A program made the position numbers and the translations under genes. The notes beneath the pieces were generated by a model, which did not search any database, was not told the origin of the DNA, and saw only the letters and a list, made by a program, of their open reading frames with translations. From contig CAWEUK010000005.1 of the NCBI GenBank assembly GCA_963812245.1, positions 50,888 to 114,887 of the forward strand: a DNA stretch of 64,000 nucleotides. Direction: 5' to 3'. Shown here piece after piece: positions 28,742 to 37,940 of this stretch. The stretch's first letter is position 1; every line of letters starts with the position of its first letter. This DNA comes from Salsipaludibacter sp963812245. Lineage in GTDB: Bacteria; Actinomycetota; Nitriliruptoria; Nitriliruptorales; Nitriliruptoraceae.

Positions 28742-29154
28742 CCACGGCACACGTTGCAGGTCTGCGCCCGGCACCTCGCCCGTTGGGCGCGGACGTGCCG
28801 GTGACGGACGCACTGTGGTGGCAGAGCGAGGTGGCCGCGTTCGCAGCCACGAGCGTCGTGGGCCGCACCGTGGCCGGCACCGACGACCGTCTTGGCAAGG
28901 TGAGCGCAGTGGTGCACGTGGCCGGACGTGCACGGCTGGAGGTTCGGCCCCCGGGCGCCGCCCTGGGCAAAGCTCCCACGATCGTGCCTGCCGGCCTGGT
29001 CACGGTGGTCGACGGGGTTGCGGGCCTGGTGCTGGTGAACATGAGTGTCGCGCAACTGCGTGGTGCGCCCGCGCCGGGCGAGAGAGGGTGGGACGATCCG
29101 CGGTGGCAGCGCGAGGTCGTGTCGTACTGGCGCGCGCACCTGTGTCGTCACTGA
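28738..29154 (+). CDS. PRC-barrel-like protein coupled to the sigma factor
   Basis: The ATG at 28738 overlaps the sigma-factor stop as ATGA, so translation is coupled. The 138-aa product has a central beta-barrel-like section, VVGRTVAGTDDRLGKVSAVV, followed by IVPAGLVTVVDGVAGLVLV and AQLRGAPAP. That order (GxxVxxxDDxxGxV ... VPAxxVxxVD ... V ... AP) is the PRC-barrel pattern, found in RNA-processing and photosynthetic proteins and in many stress-related actinobacterial proteins. A helical tail (WQREVVSYWRAHL) follows. The role with the sigma factor is unknown; a partner or stress effector is an inference from the overlap. Confidence 0.65.
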   Translation: MTTAHVAGLRPAPRPLGADVPVTDALWWQSEVAAFAATSVVGRTVAGTDDRLGKVSAVVHVAGRARLEVRPPGAALGKAPTIVPAGLVTVVDGVAGLVLVNMSVAQLRGAPAPGERGWDDPRWQREVVSYWRAHLCRH

Positions 29155-29371
29155 CCACGCCAGGGCTCCCGTCGCGACTGGGCCATGCGCCGACGAGTGG
29201 TGTTTGGGCCTGGAGCAGGCGGGAAAGCTCTGCTCGGCACCGGCTCGAAGGCATGGGAATGGTCATACCCGACCTGCATGAACCCACTCCATCGGCGCGG
29301 AAGGGCGGTGGGGTCGACAACGCACGGTTCAGCGGCCACACTGGAACCTGTCGCTGTGGACGGGCTCCAGG

Positions 29372-29770
29372 ATGATCCGGGTGTACGTGGTCGAGGACCA
29401 TCCCGTCATGCGGCAGACGATCGGTGACTACTTCGCGCTCATGGACGACATCGAGTTGTGTGGCATGGTCGACAACGCCGAGGACGCCATCGCCGGGATC
29501 GAGGACACCGACCCCACGGTCCTGTTGGTCGACGTCGCACTGCCGGGACGCAGCGGTCTTGAACTGGTCGTTGACGTGCGGGCCAAACGCAGCCTGCCCT
29601 GCGTGGTGCTGTCGGGCCACGGCGAGCGGACCTATGTCCTGCGGGCACTGTCGGCCGGTGCCAGTGGCTACGTCCTCAAGGGCAACCCCGCAGAGTTGCC
29701 CACGGCCATCCGACGGGCTGCCGCTGGCAAGTCCTACCTGACACCGACCGTCCGCCGGGCCGCGGAGTGA
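29372..29770 (+). CDS. stand-alone response-regulator receiver domain
   Basis: 132 aa forming only a NarL/FixJ-type receiver: acidic pair VVEDH, phosphoacceptor Asp54 in LLVDVALPGRSG, switch Ser in VVLSGHGE and the Lys in YVLKGNP. It ends after the alpha-5 linker (GKSYLTPTVRRAAE) exactly where the LuxR-type HTH normally starts; the 80 bp that follow do not encode one. It therefore acts by protein contact, or it is a truncated NarL regulator. It converges on the CheB-CheR-kinase fusion gene, whose HisKA_3 kinase is the type that phosphorylates NarL-type receivers, so they are a plausible pair. Confidence 0.85.
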   Translation: MIRVYVVEDHPVMRQTIGDYFALMDDIELCGMVDNAEDAIAGIEDTDPTVLLVDVALPGRSGLELVVDVRAKRSLPCVVLSGHGERTYVLRALSAGASGYVLKGNPAELPTAIRRAAAGKSYLTPTVRRAAE

Positions 29771-29798
29771 ATGACTGGTGCGGCGCCCTCCAGACTCC

Positions 29799-29842
29799 GG
29801 GCACAGGTGCTCGGTGGCCAGGAGTACCGGGCCCCTGTGCCC
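29799..29842. terminator. possible bidirectional terminator hairpin
   Basis: GGGCACAGG (29799-29807) and CCTGTGCCC (29834-29842) form a perfect 9-bp stem with a 26-nt loop, in the 81-bp gap between converging genes (29770 plus, 29852 minus). No T-run follows. Confidence 0.35.
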
Positions 29843-29851
29843 CGTCCCCAC

Positions 29852-32800
29852 TCAGCCCGGCGGGGCCAGGACGACGATCTCGGTGCCCTCGCCGACACTG
29901 GAGCGCATCTGCAGGTCCCCGCCCTGGAGGCGCAGCCGTTCTCGCGCGCTGAGCAGCCCGGTGCCGCGCACGTCCTCGCCATCCAGGCGGATGGTCGAGA
30001 CGTCGAAGCCGCGGCCCTCGTCGCGAACCGTGACCTGGACGCGACCGTCGACCTCGTCGATCGTCACGTCGGCCCGGTCGGTGCCAGCGTGCTTCGCGAC
30101 GTTGAACAGCAGTTCGCGGACCACGTGGAACACCAGGATGCGGGTCGCGTCGGAGTCGACGTCCTCGTGCGCCTCGACGTGCAGGTCGACGTCCAGGCCA
30201 TGCAGGTCCCGCATGTGGCTGCGCAGCCATTCCAGCGCCTCGACCAGGCCTTCGTCGTCAAGGATCGGCGGGCTGAGGTCCACGGTGAGCTGCCGCGTCC
30301 TCCTGATGGCATCATCCAGATATGCCAGGCTCTTGGTGACGGTCGACTGCGCGCCGGCAAGGTCGTGTCGCTCGAGGTGTTCTCCGGCCAGCGTGGTCTG
30401 CATCTGGATGCCGTACAGGAGTTGCTGGAGGTCGTCGTGGAGCAGTCGGGACAGTCGCTGTCGCTCCTGCTGCTCGGCCGCGGACAATGTGTCGGACAAC
30501 TGCCGCACCTGACGGGTGCGTTCGCGGACCCGGGCTTCGAGTTCCTCGGTGAGTTGCTCGAGATCCTGTTGTGCCTGCCGACGATCCGTGATGTCGCGAA
30601 ACAGGACAGCGACCCGATGATCGTCCGGGCCGCCCACGCGGAAGGCGTAGACGTCGAACCAGCGTCCGCCGAGTTGGGTCGCTCGCTCGACGAACCGCTC
30701 CGGCTCGCCGGTTCGTGCGATTCGCCCGTACACGTCGAACCAGTGTTGTTCGTGGTCAGGTTTGAGCTCGCGCATCCGGCGACCGACCGCGTCGGTCAGT
30801 CCTGATTGGTGTTCGAACGCGGGGTTCACCTCGAGGAAGCGGAAGTCCACCGGGCGGTCGTCGGGGTCGTCGTACACCATCTCGAGCACGGCGAAGCCCT
30901 CGTCCATCGAGTCGAACAGGGTCCTGTAGCGCTCCTCGCTCGCCCGCAGGTCCATGACCACCTCGTCCGTTCGGGCCTTGGCGTCGCGCAGTTGCTCTTC
31001 GGCATGTCGGCGTTGCGTGATGTCGACGAAGGTCAGGACGACGCCCTCGATCCGTTCGTCGTGGCTGCGGTAGGGCAGGACGCGCGTCAGGAACCAACGG
31101 CCCTGGTCGTCCCTGAGTTCCCGTTCGACCGGCGCCAGGCGCTCCAGCACCCGCTTCGCGTCGTCAGCCAGTGCCTCATAGTCCAGGTTGTGGCGCAGGT
31201 CGGACACCGGACGGCCGAGGTCCGTGGGCCGGACGTTGAACAGTTCGGCCGCGGGTGGCGTGAAACGCATGATGCGCAGTCTTCGGTCGAGGAACAGCGT
31301 CGCGATGTCGGTTGCCGTCAACAGGTTCTGGAGGTCCCCCGTCAGCTGCGACAGCTCCGCCACCTTGTGGCGGTTCTCCTGGTTGGCGGTCTGCAGCTCC
31401 TCGTTGATGCTCTGCAGTTCCTCCTTGCTGGTCTCGAGTTCTTCAAGGGTGGACCGCAGTTCCTCGTTGGACGACTGCAGCTCCTCGTTGGAGGCGCGCA
31501 GTTCCTCTCGGCTGGTCTCGTACTCCTCGGCCAGGGCCTGCATTCGCCGGCGTGAAAGGTCCAGCTCGGTGCGATTCGCGAGGTCGTCCGTTGCTCGCAT
31601 GTCACCGGATCCGGTCTCGGGCACGTCGGCTTGGCGGGAGTCACGGCTGTCGCGATCCGTCTCGATGAACCTGACCAGCACGAAGTCCTCGAGCCCGGCT
31701 TCGGTGGCGGGACGCACGTCCATGGAGACCCACGCGGAACCACCGTCCAGCTGCACCTCCTGCGCTGGCGTCGGGACTGCCCGACGCCCTCGTCGGACCT
31801 CGTGCAGGGCTGCCCCCAACTCGGTGCGCAGTTCGGGCCGGACGGACTTGACCACGTTGGCCGTGTACTCACCGCCGGGGTGCACGAGGTAGCGCCCCAC
31901 GTGCGGGGAGAGGTGGACGATGCCCTGGTCGGGACCGACCAGCACGCTCGGCGGAGCGTGGTGCTCCACGACCCGCTGGTGGAGCACGCCGAAGGAAATC
32001 GGTGCGTTCCCGGTCGCTCGGGCGTCTGGTTCCGTACTGACGTGGGTCCGTGGTGACAGGGGGAACACGGGCAACCGGGGCTGCGCGGTCGGGACCGTGC
32101 GGCGCCGATGGAACCGCTGGTCCCCGTCCACGGTCGCGAACAGGCCGGCGGACTGCACCGTCTCCGAGGTGCCGAGCACGAGGACGCCGTCGGGGCGCAG
32201 GGCATAGTGGAACAGTTCGAGCACGTCGCGCTGGATCTGGCGCTCCAGGTAGATCATCAGGTTTCGGCACATCACGAGGTCGAGACGCGAGAACGGCGGG
32301 TCCCCCAGCAGGTTGTGGGACGAGAAGACCACGACGTCGCGGACCTCCGGTCGGACCCGATACCCCCCGTCGTGCTCGTGGAACCAGCGCCGAAGGCGCC
32401 GCTCGCCGACGTCTTGTTCGATGCTGGCGGGGTACACGCCCTGGCGGGCTGTGGCCAGCGACGCCTCGTGGAGGTCACTGGCGAAGACCCGCACCCTCGG
32501 GGGTGTGTCCAGCCCGGCCACGGCCTCCAGCAGCAGGATGGCCAGCGAGTAGGCTTCCTCACCGGTGGCGCAGCCCACCGACCAGGCCCGGATGTGGTCA
32601 TGGCCCCTGTCGGCGAGCACGCTGGGGAGCACGTCGTCGGCGAGTGCCGCGAACACGTCCGGGTCGCGGAAGAAGCTCGTGACCGTGATGAGCAGGTCGT
32701 CGGCCAGGGCGATGGTTTCCAGCGGCTCGTCGCGCAGCACCTCGACGTAGTCGTCGAACTGGGTGAGCTGTCGCAACTGCATCCGGCGAGCGACGCGACG

Positions 32801-33508
32801 CAGGATCGTCGCCTTCTTGTAGCGAGTGAAGTCACGACCGGTCTTGGCCCGGATCTGGGCATAGATGCGGTGCAGTCGCCGCTCGTCGTCCTGGTCGAGT
32901 TCCTCGTCCGCCGCGGGGTGCTCCACAGCGGCGGCGAAGAAGTCGAGGATGCCCCGCGGGATCCGGTCCAGCGTCAAGACCAAATCGACCAATCCGGTGG
33001 CGATGGCGGTCTGTGGCATGCCGGGGTACTCGGCCTCGGACGGCTCCTGCACGATCGTGAGGCCTCCCTTCTCCTTGATCTCGCGCAGCCCCTGGGCCCC
33101 GTCCGAGCCGGTCCCGGTCAGCACAACACCCACGGACCCGCCGTCATGGGTACGGGCCAGGGTGCGGAAGAAGTGGTCGATGGGCGCGCGCTCGGCCCGT
33201 CGTTCCTCGAGTTCGGTCAGCCGCAGGTGGGTGTCGACACTGTCGAGATTGGCGTTGGGCGGGATGACGTAGACCCGGTCAGGCTCGAGCCTGACGGTGC
33301 TGGTCACCTGCTGCACGGCGACCGGCACGTGTGGTTGCAGGAGTTCGGCGAGGTGGCTCTCATGCTCGGGTGACAGGTGGACCACGACGACCCACGCGAT
33401 CCCACTCGTGGTGGGGATCAGGCCAAGCAGGTCCTTCAGCGCCGCCAGCCCACCCGCGGACGTGCCGATCCCGACGACCGCCGTCGGCGTGTCGCTGTCT
33501 TGTCGCAT
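29852..33508 (-). CDS. CheB-CheR-PAS-histidine kinase fusion protein, 1218 aa
   Basis: ATG at 33508 (GGAG five bases upstream) is chosen over an extension to 33547. The N-terminal CheB methylesterase (1-195) has Ser in GTSAGG (17), His44 and Asp in TGTGSDG (136). The CheR methyltransferase (about 205-480) has GCATGEEAYSLAI and MCRNLMIYL. A heptad coiled coil rich in SxEELxxxNEELQ (about 630-720) and two PAS domains (about 725-990) follow. The C-terminal part is a HisKA_3 kinase (His in SRLLHDDLQQLL, N-box VRELLFNVAKHA, DEGRGFD, GTGLL). Such fusions sense signals and combine methylation chemistry with phosphorelay, although no chemoreceptors are in the window. It is 66 bp downstream of the kinase-like/REC/ANTAR gene and faces the receiver-only gene. 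Confidence 0.93.
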   Translation of the reverse strand: MRQDSDTPTAVVGIGTSAGGLAALKDLLGLIPTTSGIAWVVVVHLSPEHESHLAELLQPHVPVAVQQVTSTVRLEPDRVYVIPPNANLDSVDTHLRLTELEERRAERAPIDHFFRTLARTHDGGSVGVVLTGTGSDGAQGLREIKEKGGLTIVQEPSEAEYPGMPQTAIATGLVDLVLTLDRIPRGILDFFAAAVEHPAADEELDQDDERRLHRIYAQIRAKTGRDFTRYKKATILRRVARRMQLRQLTQFDDYVEVLRDEPLETIALADDLLITVTSFFRDPDVFAALADDVLPSVLADRGHDHIRAWSVGCATGEEAYSLAILLLEAVAGLDTPPRVRVFASDLHEASLATARQGVYPASIEQDVGERRLRRWFHEHDGGYRVRPEVRDVVVFSSHNLLGDPPFSRLDLVMCRNLMIYLERQIQRDVLELFHYALRPDGVLVLGTSETVQSAGLFATVDGDQRFHRRRTVPTAQPRLPVFPLSPRTHVSTEPDARATGNAPISFGVLHQRVVEHHAPPSVLVGPDQGIVHLSPHVGRYLVHPGGEYTANVVKSVRPELRTELGAALHEVRRGRRAVPTPAQEVQLDGGSAWVSMDVRPATEAGLEDFVLVRFIETDRDSRDSRQADVPETGSGDMRATDDLANRTELDLSRRRMQALAEEYETSREELRASNEELQSSNEELRSTLEELETSKEELQSINEELQTANQENRHKVAELSQLTGDLQNLLTATDIATLFLDRRLRIMRFTPPAAELFNVRPTDLGRPVSDLRHNLDYEALADDAKRVLERLAPVERELRDDQGRWFLTRVLPYRSHDERIEGVVLTFVDITQRRHAEEQLRDAKARTDEVVMDLRASEERYRTLFDSMDEGFAVLEMVYDDPDDRPVDFRFLEVNPAFEHQSGLTDAVGRRMRELKPDHEQHWFDVYGRIARTGEPERFVERATQLGGRWFDVYAFRVGGPDDHRVAVLFRDITDRRQAQQDLEQLTEELEARVRERTRQVRQLSDTLSAAEQQERQRLSRLLHDDLQQLLYGIQMQTTLAGEHLERHDLAGAQSTVTKSLAYLDDAIRRTRQLTVDLSPPILDDEGLVEALEWLRSHMRDLHGLDVDLHVEAHEDVDSDATRILVFHVVRELLFNVAKHAGTDRADVTIDEVDGRVQVTVRDEGRGFDVSTIRLDGEDVRGTGLLSARERLRLQGGDLQMRSSVGEGTEIVVLAPPG

Positions 33509-33574
33509 TGCTGCTCCACGCTGCCTCCCGGTCGTGGGTGCGCGCACGGAACCACGCGGACACGGGGGGCGATG

Positions 33575-34975
33575 TCAGGGCTCCAGGCTTCCGTCGACCA
33601 CGGCCCGGGCGACGTCGTGCAGGTTCATTTGCCGGGAACGGGCGAAGGACCGCAACTGCTTGAAGGCATCCTCGAGCCCGACGTTGCGTTGCATGGCCAC
33701 GACCGCCTTGGCCTGCTCGATGACCACGCGGCTGTCCAGGGCATGCTGCAACTGGTCGGCCAGCACCTTGGCCTCCTCTGCCTTGCGGCGAAGGTCCGCG
33801 GTGTCCAGCCGCGTGGCCGCCAGGTTGGCCATGCGGGCCCGCAACTCCCCCAGTGCGAAGGGTTTGGTGAGGTAGTCGTCGGCGCCGTCCTGGAGCAGTC
33901 GCACCCGCAGGGCCTCGTCGGTCCGACCCGTCAGCACCAGGATCGGGACGTCCAGCAGCCCCTCGACCTGGTGCAGTTCGTGGACCAGTTGCTCGCCGTC
34001 GCGCCCCGGCAGCATGATGTCACACACGATGAGGTCCGGACGCACCTGTCGGGCAGCGGCGAGGGCGGCATCGGCGGACCCCGCCTCGATCACGTCGTGC
34101 TCGCCGGCCAGTTCCAGTTGCAGGAACTCCCGGAGGCGGTCATCGTCCTCGACCACCAGGACCGTCATCGCGCCCCCCGCCTCCGCGGTGGGCAAAGTCG
34201 TGTCGGCGTACGTCGTGGATGGCGGCTTTGCCTCCGCGTCCGCCACCTCGCCAGCCGGGCAGTCACGAGTGACCCGTTCGTCGATCGTCACCGACAGGCC
34301 CTCCAGTTCGAGCAGTTCGCACGCGACGGTGGCCAGTTGCGCCATCTCGGTGGAGGTCTCGTGCTCGTGGGCATGGGGGCATGCGATGGACAATGCCAAG
34401 GCGTGGTGCGCGTCGTGCGACGTGGCCGAGACGACGACGACGTCGCCGGCACCCGCATGTTCGGTGTGCGTTGCGAAGAGGATCTCCAGGGCCCAGTCCG
34501 TGGCTCGTCGGTGCAGCTGCACGGATGTGGGCGATTCCGGCAGGTCCAGCCGAACGCCCACCTCTGCAGCCTGCGCATCGGGCTCAATCGCCGCCACGGC
34601 GGCGTGCACCACGTCATCCAGGTCCGCATCGGTCAGGTCCAGCCGCGCCGGCCACGCCGCGACCTCCACGAGGCGGTCCACGTCCGCACGCAGCCGTCCC
34701 AGGCTGCTGCGTGCCAGGGCAGCATGGCGTGCAGCGTCCTGGTCCAGGGTTGCCGACGCCACCAGCAGGTCGAGGGGCCCGGCCACCAGACTCATCGGCG
34801 TGCGCAACTGGTGGGCGAGCGCCGCCACGGCCCGGCGGCGGGTGTCCCCTGCGTCGACCTGGTCCGGCGTGCCCTTCCGGGACTCCTGGCCGTCTGCATC
34901 CTCCCGGGAATCCACGATTCGATCATCTCCAGTGTCCGCTGGCGTCGCGCTGGAACGACGACCCCGATGGTCCAT
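33575..34975 (-). CDS. hybrid kinase-like / receiver / ANTAR protein
   Basis: 466 aa. Residues 45-110 form a HisKA-like dimerisation helix pair with His55 in LAHQLRTPMS. Residues 120-235 occupy the place of the ATPase domain but show no clear N, G1 or G2 box. Residues 271-385 are a receiver (VVEDDDRL, Asp319 in CDIMLPGRDG, TKPF). Residues 405-461 are an ANTAR RNA-binding domain (VIEQAKAVVAMQRNVG, AFKQLRSFARSRQMNL). ANTAR proteins bind dual hairpins in nascent RNA to prevent termination. Here phosphorylation of the receiver may gate RNA binding, and the degenerate kinase half may be a sensor rather than an enzyme. It is co-directional with the following CheB-CheR-kinase gene, a likely phosphodonor. 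The ribosome site is weak. Confidence 0.85.
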   Translation of the reverse strand: MDHRGRRSSATPADTGDDRIVDSREDADGQESRKGTPDQVDAGDTRRRAVAALAHQLRTPMSLVAGPLDLLVASATLDQDAARHAALARSSLGRLRADVDRLVEVAAWPARLDLTDADLDDVVHAAVAAIEPDAQAAEVGVRLDLPESPTSVQLHRRATDWALEILFATHTEHAGAGDVVVVSATSHDAHHALALSIACPHAHEHETSTEMAQLATVACELLELEGLSVTIDERVTRDCPAGEVADAEAKPPSTTYADTTLPTAEAGGAMTVLVVEDDDRLREFLQLELAGEHDVIEAGSADAALAAARQVRPDLIVCDIMLPGRDGEQLVHELHQVEGLLDVPILVLTGRTDEALRVRLLQDGADDYLTKPFALGELRARMANLAATRLDTADLRRKAEEAKVLADQLQHALDSRVVIEQAKAVVAMQRNVGLEDAFKQLRSFARSRQMNLHDVARAVVDGSLEP

Positions 34976-35021
34976 GGTAGGACGCCCGGCCCAGCGCGGT
35001 CGCGTCGCGGGCGTCGCCCGC

Positions 35022-35969
35022 TCAGGCCAGCCCTGGCAGGACCTCGTCCTGCCAGAACGTGAAGAAGCCGGCCTGGTCGGGACCCATCTGGTTGACGTAG
35101 ACCTCGTCGAATCCGGCGTCGACGTACTCCTGGATGGCGTCGACCCACCCCTGCGGGTCGGGACCCATCGGGTACTGCTCGGCCATCATGTCGGGCGTCA
35201 CGAGCGTGATGGCTTGCTCGAAGTGGCTGGGCATCGGCAGCTCCTGGGCCAACTGACCCGGCAGGGCCTGGTTTGCCCAGGCCATCGCCGTGCCGGTGGC
35301 CTGGTCGCCATCTCGGGCCCAGCAGCCCTTGAGGGCGGCCGCTGCCGGTCCCGTCCCGCCCTGGTCGCGATACTCCTTGATCGCCCCGCCGTCGGGGCCC
35401 ATGCTGATCAGGCCGTCGCCGATGCGGGCGGCCAGCGACAGGGCCTGGGGGCCGAATGCCGACACGTGCACCTCGACCGGCTCGTCGGGCAGGGTGTAGA
35501 TGCGGGCATTGTCCACGCGGTAGTGGCGACCCTGATGGACCACCACGTCGCCGGTCCACAACTGGCGCATCACGTCGACGGCCTCCTCCAACATCTGGTG
35601 ACGCACGTCGACCGATGGCCACGCGTCACCCAGGATGTGCTCGTTGAGGGCCTCACCACTGCCCACGCCCAACCGGAAGCGGCCGCCCGTCGCCACGGCT
35701 GCCGTGGCCGCCGCCTGGGCGATGATTGCAGGATGGATGCGCACCGTCGGGCAGGTCACTGCCGTGGTGATGCGCAGGTCGGTGGTCGCGGCGATGCCGC
35801 CGATGGGGGTCCACACGAACGGGCTGTGGCCCTGAGCGTCGTTCCACGGATGGAAGTGGTCAGAGATCCACACCGACTCGAACCCGGCCTGTTCGGCCTG
35901 CTGGGCGATGTCGACCAGCGTGTCGGGTGCATGCTCCTCGGCGGCGAGGAAGTAGCCGAATTCGGTCAT
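35022..35969 (-). CDS. F420-dependent LLM-class oxidoreductase
   Basis: From the ATG at 35969 (GAAGG upstream) the 315-aa protein begins EFGYFLAAEEHAP. It carries FESVWISDHFHPW, RFRLGVGSGEALNEHILGD and PVEVHVSAFGPQALSLAARI, the TIM-barrel and F420-binding signatures of the luciferase-like family closest to F420-dependent glucose-6-phosphate dehydrogenase and its relatives (TIGR03557-like). It would oxidise or reduce an unknown substrate with coenzyme F420 in the cytoplasm. F420 use fits an actinobacterial host. It is single, separated by 46 bp from the hybrid-kinase start and by ~260 bp from the DUF47 gene. Confidence 0.92.
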   Translation of the reverse strand: MTEFGYFLAAEEHAPDTLVDIAQQAEQAGFESVWISDHFHPWNDAQGHSPFVWTPIGGIAATTDLRITTAVTCPTVRIHPAIIAQAAATAAVATGGRFRLGVGSGEALNEHILGDAWPSVDVRHQMLEEAVDVMRQLWTGDVVVHQGRHYRVDNARIYTLPDEPVEVHVSAFGPQALSLAARIGDGLISMGPDGGAIKEYRDQGGTGPAAAALKGCWARDGDQATGTAMAWANQALPGQLAQELPMPSHFEQAITLVTPDMMAEQYPMGPDPQGWVDAIQEYVDAGFDEVYVNQMGPDQAGFFTFWQDEVLPGLA

Positions 35970-36233
35970 TGGGGGGCCTTCATGGCAGGGGCATCCGGGC
36001 GTCCCGGGGATCATGTTGGATCATTGCCCCAGCGCCCCGACGGCAAACCTGCGTCACCGCGTGGGTCCAGCGCTCACGACACCTGCACGTCCAGGTCGAC
36101 GTCGACGACCCGGGCACGGACCGTGCCGTTCCCGACGGCAATTGTCCAGGGTCCCGCGACCCATCGGCAGCCCGGTCACCTGCGACGGGGGAAGCACGTC
36201 GGCGGCGATTTCCGGGGCTGGTCGTGGGCCTAC
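35970..36233. other. intergenic gap, no gene seen
   Basis: About 264 bp between the DUF47 gene stop and the oxidoreductase start; no frame of protein-like composition and no clear structure. Confidence 0.35.
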
Positions 36234-36875
36234 TCAGGCGTTGCGCTTGACGATGCCGTCGGCCAGGGCGTCGGCGGCTTCGCCCAGGCGCAGGCCCAGC
36301 ACGTCCACGCGACGAAGGAGTTGACGCCGCTTCATCATGCCGGTCGTGACCGGTTCGTCGCCGTCGAGCAACTCGGCAAGCCCGTCCTGGTAGGTGCGAC
36401 GGACCTGCCCCGGGTGGTCCTCGCGAACACCGGCATGCGTGGCCGTCGGCGCATCCGAGAGCCCCGCCATGCGATCGCGCAGTTCGTCGATGCCCGCGGC
36501 AACTGCCTCGAGCATCGGCACCAGCAAAGGTTCGTGCGCGATTCCGAACAGCTTCATTTCGCGGACGAGGTCGACCAGGTTGTTGCTGACGTCCTCGATC
36601 GACCGCGACAGCCCGAACAGGTCCTCGCGATCGATCGGCGGCGCCAGCACCGCCGCCAGGTCCCTGACCAACGCGTTGCGTTGCTCGGCACCGCGATCCT
36701 CAAGGGCCTGGATCTCGCCAGCGATGTCGGCAATGTCTGGATGGCCGCGAGCAACCTCCATCGCCAACCCGACGGCTTCGCGGGCGGTGTCGGCCTGCGC
36801 CAAGAGGTGCTCGACCAGCAGTTCGTCATTGCGACCGGCAAGGTCGCGAGCCATGCGCAGTACTCGCTGCCACAT
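36234..36875 (-). CDS. DUF47/PhoU-like regulator of phosphate transport
   Basis: ATG at 36875 follows AGGGAGGG; 213 aa, entirely helical. It has the DUF47 hallmarks of paired helices with acidic metal-binding positions (IQALEDRGAEQRNALVRDLA, PPIDREDLFGLSRSIEDVSN) and a closing LGLRLGEAADALADGIVKRN. DUF47 proteins sit beside Pit transporters and modulate them. Here the gene begins 22 bp after the stop of the Pit gene on the same strand, so the two form an operon. Confidence 0.9.
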   Translation of the reverse strand: MWQRVLRMARDLAGRNDELLVEHLLAQADTAREAVGLAMEVARGHPDIADIAGEIQALEDRGAEQRNALVRDLAAVLAPPIDREDLFGLSRSIEDVSNNLVDLVREMKLFGIAHEPLLVPMLEAVAAGIDELRDRMAGLSDAPTATHAGVREDHPGQVRRTYQDGLAELLDGDEPVTTGMMKRRQLLRRVDVLGLRLGEAADALADGIVKRNA

Positions 36876-36897
36876 CGGATGTCCCTCCCTGTTCGGC

Positions 36898-37866
36898 TCA
36901 CTGCACCACGCGGACCATCCCCCACGCAACCACCAGTGCCAGCCCGAGGGCAAGAGGGAGCGTCACGACCCATGCCCCGCCCAGACGCGCGACCTCGCCC
37001 CACCGGATGCGTCCACGTCGCCGGCTCATGTTCGTGCCCACCATCGCCCCCGCGATCGCCTGGGTCATCGACACCGGCGCACCGACTGCCGAGGACGCCA
37101 GTACCACCGACGCTGAAGACACCTCGGTCACCACTGCTGCGGGTGGTTGCAGTGGCACGACGCCGCCGCCCATGGTGTCAGCCATGCGGGGCAAACCGAT
37201 CACGGTACCAACCATGAACAGCACCCCGATCACGACCATTGTGGTTGTGCCCAGCTCGCCCACCGACGCCTGTACGCCAGTGGCAACGGCGACCACAGCA
37301 AACATCTTCTGGCCATCGTTGGCGCCATAGGCCACGCACTGCAGGCCGAACCCGACCAGGTGAGCCGAGTACAGAAGTCGTCGGATGGGCGATGTTGGCG
37401 GCAACGTCGCTGCTCCCAGCGTGAGGAGCCAGCCTGCCGCCATCCCGACAAGAGGGGCCACCAAGCCCATCAGGACCACGAATCCGACGGATGCCCAGGA
37501 CACCTCGAAGCCCGCCCCCACGCCTGCCCCGGTGATGGAGCCGACGAGGGCCAGGGTCAGGCTGGTGGGCAGCCCCCGACTGGACAGGCCGACGGTGGTC
37601 GCAACGGCGGCGCCGACTGCCGATGCCAGCGCCACTGAGCCCGTCGGACCCTCGAACGTCACCAGTCGCTGTGACAATGTCGTCGCAACCGCCATGCCCA
37701 GCAGCATGGGGACGACGATCACGCCTGCGCCAACGGCCAGCACGGCGACCCAGGGGGCGAGACCGCGTACCCGCAGCCCGGCCGCCAACATCGCCGCTCC
37801 GTCGTTGATGCCACAGGTCACCGCGAAGAGCCAGGCGATCGCGACGACGATCAAGTTGAGGTCCAC
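36898..37866 (-). CDS. inorganic phosphate transporter, Pit family
   Basis: GTG at 37866, 322 aa, with about ten membrane helices. It has the Pit repeat motifs twice: VTCGINDGAAMLAAG near the N-terminus and AYGANDGQKMFAVV in the second half, as expected for the inverted-repeat fold. Pit carriers move metal-phosphate with protons at low affinity. The start overlaps the remains of a qcrB gene on the same strand, and no strong ribosome site is seen. The promoter may have been rebuilt after the rearrangement that brought the qcrB fragment here. The downstream DUF47 gene completes the operon. Confidence 0.92.
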   Translation of the reverse strand: MDLNLIVVAIAWLFAVTCGINDGAAMLAAGLRVRGLAPWVAVLAVGAGVIVVPMLLGMAVATTLSQRLVTFEGPTGSVALASAVGAAVATTVGLSSRGLPTSLTLALVGSITGAGVGAGFEVSWASVGFVVLMGLVAPLVGMAAGWLLTLGAATLPPTSPIRRLLYSAHLVGFGLQCVAYGANDGQKMFAVVAVATGVQASVGELGTTTMVVIGVLFMVGTVIGLPRMADTMGGGVVPLQPPAAVVTEVSSASVVLASSAVGAPVSMTQAIAGAMVGTNMSRRRGRIRWGEVARLGGAWVVTLPLALGLALVVAWGMVRVVQ

Positions 37867-37940
37867 GGCCAGCCAGATCTCTCAGCCGCCGCGGGTGCCT
37901 CGAAGGGCACCCGGCCGGATCCGCACGGACACCGACACGC

